DNA from: Verrucomicrobiia bacterium
Lineage (GTDB): Bacteria; Verrucomicrobiota; Verrucomicrobiia; Limisphaerales; JAEYXS01
DNA: 64,000 nt
NCBI GenBank assembly: GCA_036405135.1
Contig: DASWYF010000019.1
Location: 1 to 64,000 of the forward strand
Reading direction: 5' to 3'
Shown: one piece after another, positions 63,741 through 64,000 of the stretch
Layout: every line of letters starts with the position of its first letter
How positions within the stretch are numbered: position 1 is the stretch's first letter
Made by a program: the position numbers and the translations under genes
The notes under the pieces: generated by a model
What the model was told of the DNA's origin: nothing
The model's input: only the letters and a program-made list of their open reading frames with translations
Database searches by the model: none

Positions 63741-64000
63741 GCTGTCGCGTTTCCAGCAGTCGGAGCGGAGCAGGCCCCATTCGTGGGTTTCGTGGGCGAT
63801 TGAGATGAAGCCGTTTTGTTGCAGGTGCGTGGTGCAGTCGGTGAGGTGATGAGCGGGGAGATTCGTGACGAGGCGGAAGAAACGATACATGGCCCAGAGG
63901 ATTAGTTGCGCGCGCAGACGGGCGAGGCCGGTTGGTGGGAGATTGAAATCGGAGAGGAGCCAGAGGGCATCGGGTGTGGTGAAGGAGGCGAGCTTGGGGA
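63705..64000 (-). CDS. Class I SAM methyltransferase, C-terminal part (runs off right edge)
   Basis: About 97 C-terminal residues. PDALWLLSDFNLPPTGLARLRAQ, LWAMYRFFRLVTNLPA and HEWGLLRSDCW match the end of class I methyltransferases whose last helices carry MYRFFR and WGLL.SD.W. The final twelve residues (GARLSESQQHT plus flank) and the TAA stop are encoded by repeat element 3, not by ancestral sequence. The SAM-binding domain lies beyond the window. Confidence 0.75.
   Translation of the reverse strand, partial: PKLASFTTPDALWLLSDFNLPPTGLARLRAQLILWAMYRFFRLVTNLPAHHLTDCTTHLQQNGFISIAHETHEWGLLRSDCWKRDSGARLSESQQHT

Noticed and set aside
1-64000. tRNA, rRNA, CRISPR array, replication origin
   Set aside because: I read all gaps between genes for T-loop-like GGTTCGAATCC, cloverleaf spacing, repeated spacers and clustered DnaA boxes and saw none.

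Overview
This looks like chromosomal DNA from a Verrucomicrobiota bacterium, probably of the Pedosphaera/Limisphaera (subdivision 3) type. Supporting markers are a DUF1501 + PSCyt1/PSD1 operon, a ThuA-domain protein, a sulfatase, two pseudopilins of the kind with an N-terminal FTLIEL segment and a C-terminal (V/I)DGH motif, a PL6 lyase, and the short basic protein typical of Chlamydiae/Verrucomicrobia/Planctomycetes (54789-54944). I found no rRNA, tRNA, CRISPR array or replication origin. The only transposase is an IS630-like N-terminus cut by the left edge.

Layout. 0-18.7 kb: Gfo/Idh/MocA oxidoreductase, cytochrome P450, DUF1501/PSD1 operon, ThuA, Cu/Zn-SOD lipoprotein, Asp/Asn beta-hydroxylase, amidohydrolase, Na+/H+ antiporter, GNAT, AIM24, sulfatase, IspH, Dgt. 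18.7-22.7 kb: an accessory stretch of six small unrecognised genes embedded in palindromic and heptad repeats, ending in 1.4 kb without a convincing gene. 22.7-28.2 kb: TPR membrane protein, a large beta-helix protein, a PL6 polysaccharide lyase and a Phd/PIN toxin-antitoxin operon. 28.2-36 kb: HIT, PhoH-YbeY-RecO, UvrB, an OlsB-like/PlsC pair (ornithine-type lipids) and a stand-alone CoaB-like domain. 36-49.3 kb: two paralogous lipoprotein + pseudopilin pairs flanking ABC-F, CvpA, LEA14-like, DUF2959, an O-antigen ligase, a methyltransferase and a CXXCH/FG-GAP protein. 49.3-58.1 kb: D-xylonate dehydratase, STAS-like protein, SDR, small basic protein, pseudouridine synthase, SH3 protein, FolD, DUF6941. 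58.4-64 kb: ABC-2 exporter, envelope proteins (LysM/TPR) and the C-terminal part of a methyltransferase that runs off the right edge.

The most unusual content lies between genes. First, at least six elements share one plan: two palindrome-containing arms in inverted orientation around an 80-160 bp spacer. They resemble REP/BIME elements but carry several unrelated arm sequences, and one supplies the last codons and stop of a methyltransferase gene. Second, a roughly 190-bp dispersed repeat occurs at 21643-21827 and, inverted and diverged, at 42225-42425; in both copies a tract of 7-bp units sits on the same side of a conserved core. Third, further tracts with exact or near 7-bp periodicity but unrelated words occur nearby. 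Functions are from sequence recognition only; nothing was searched.
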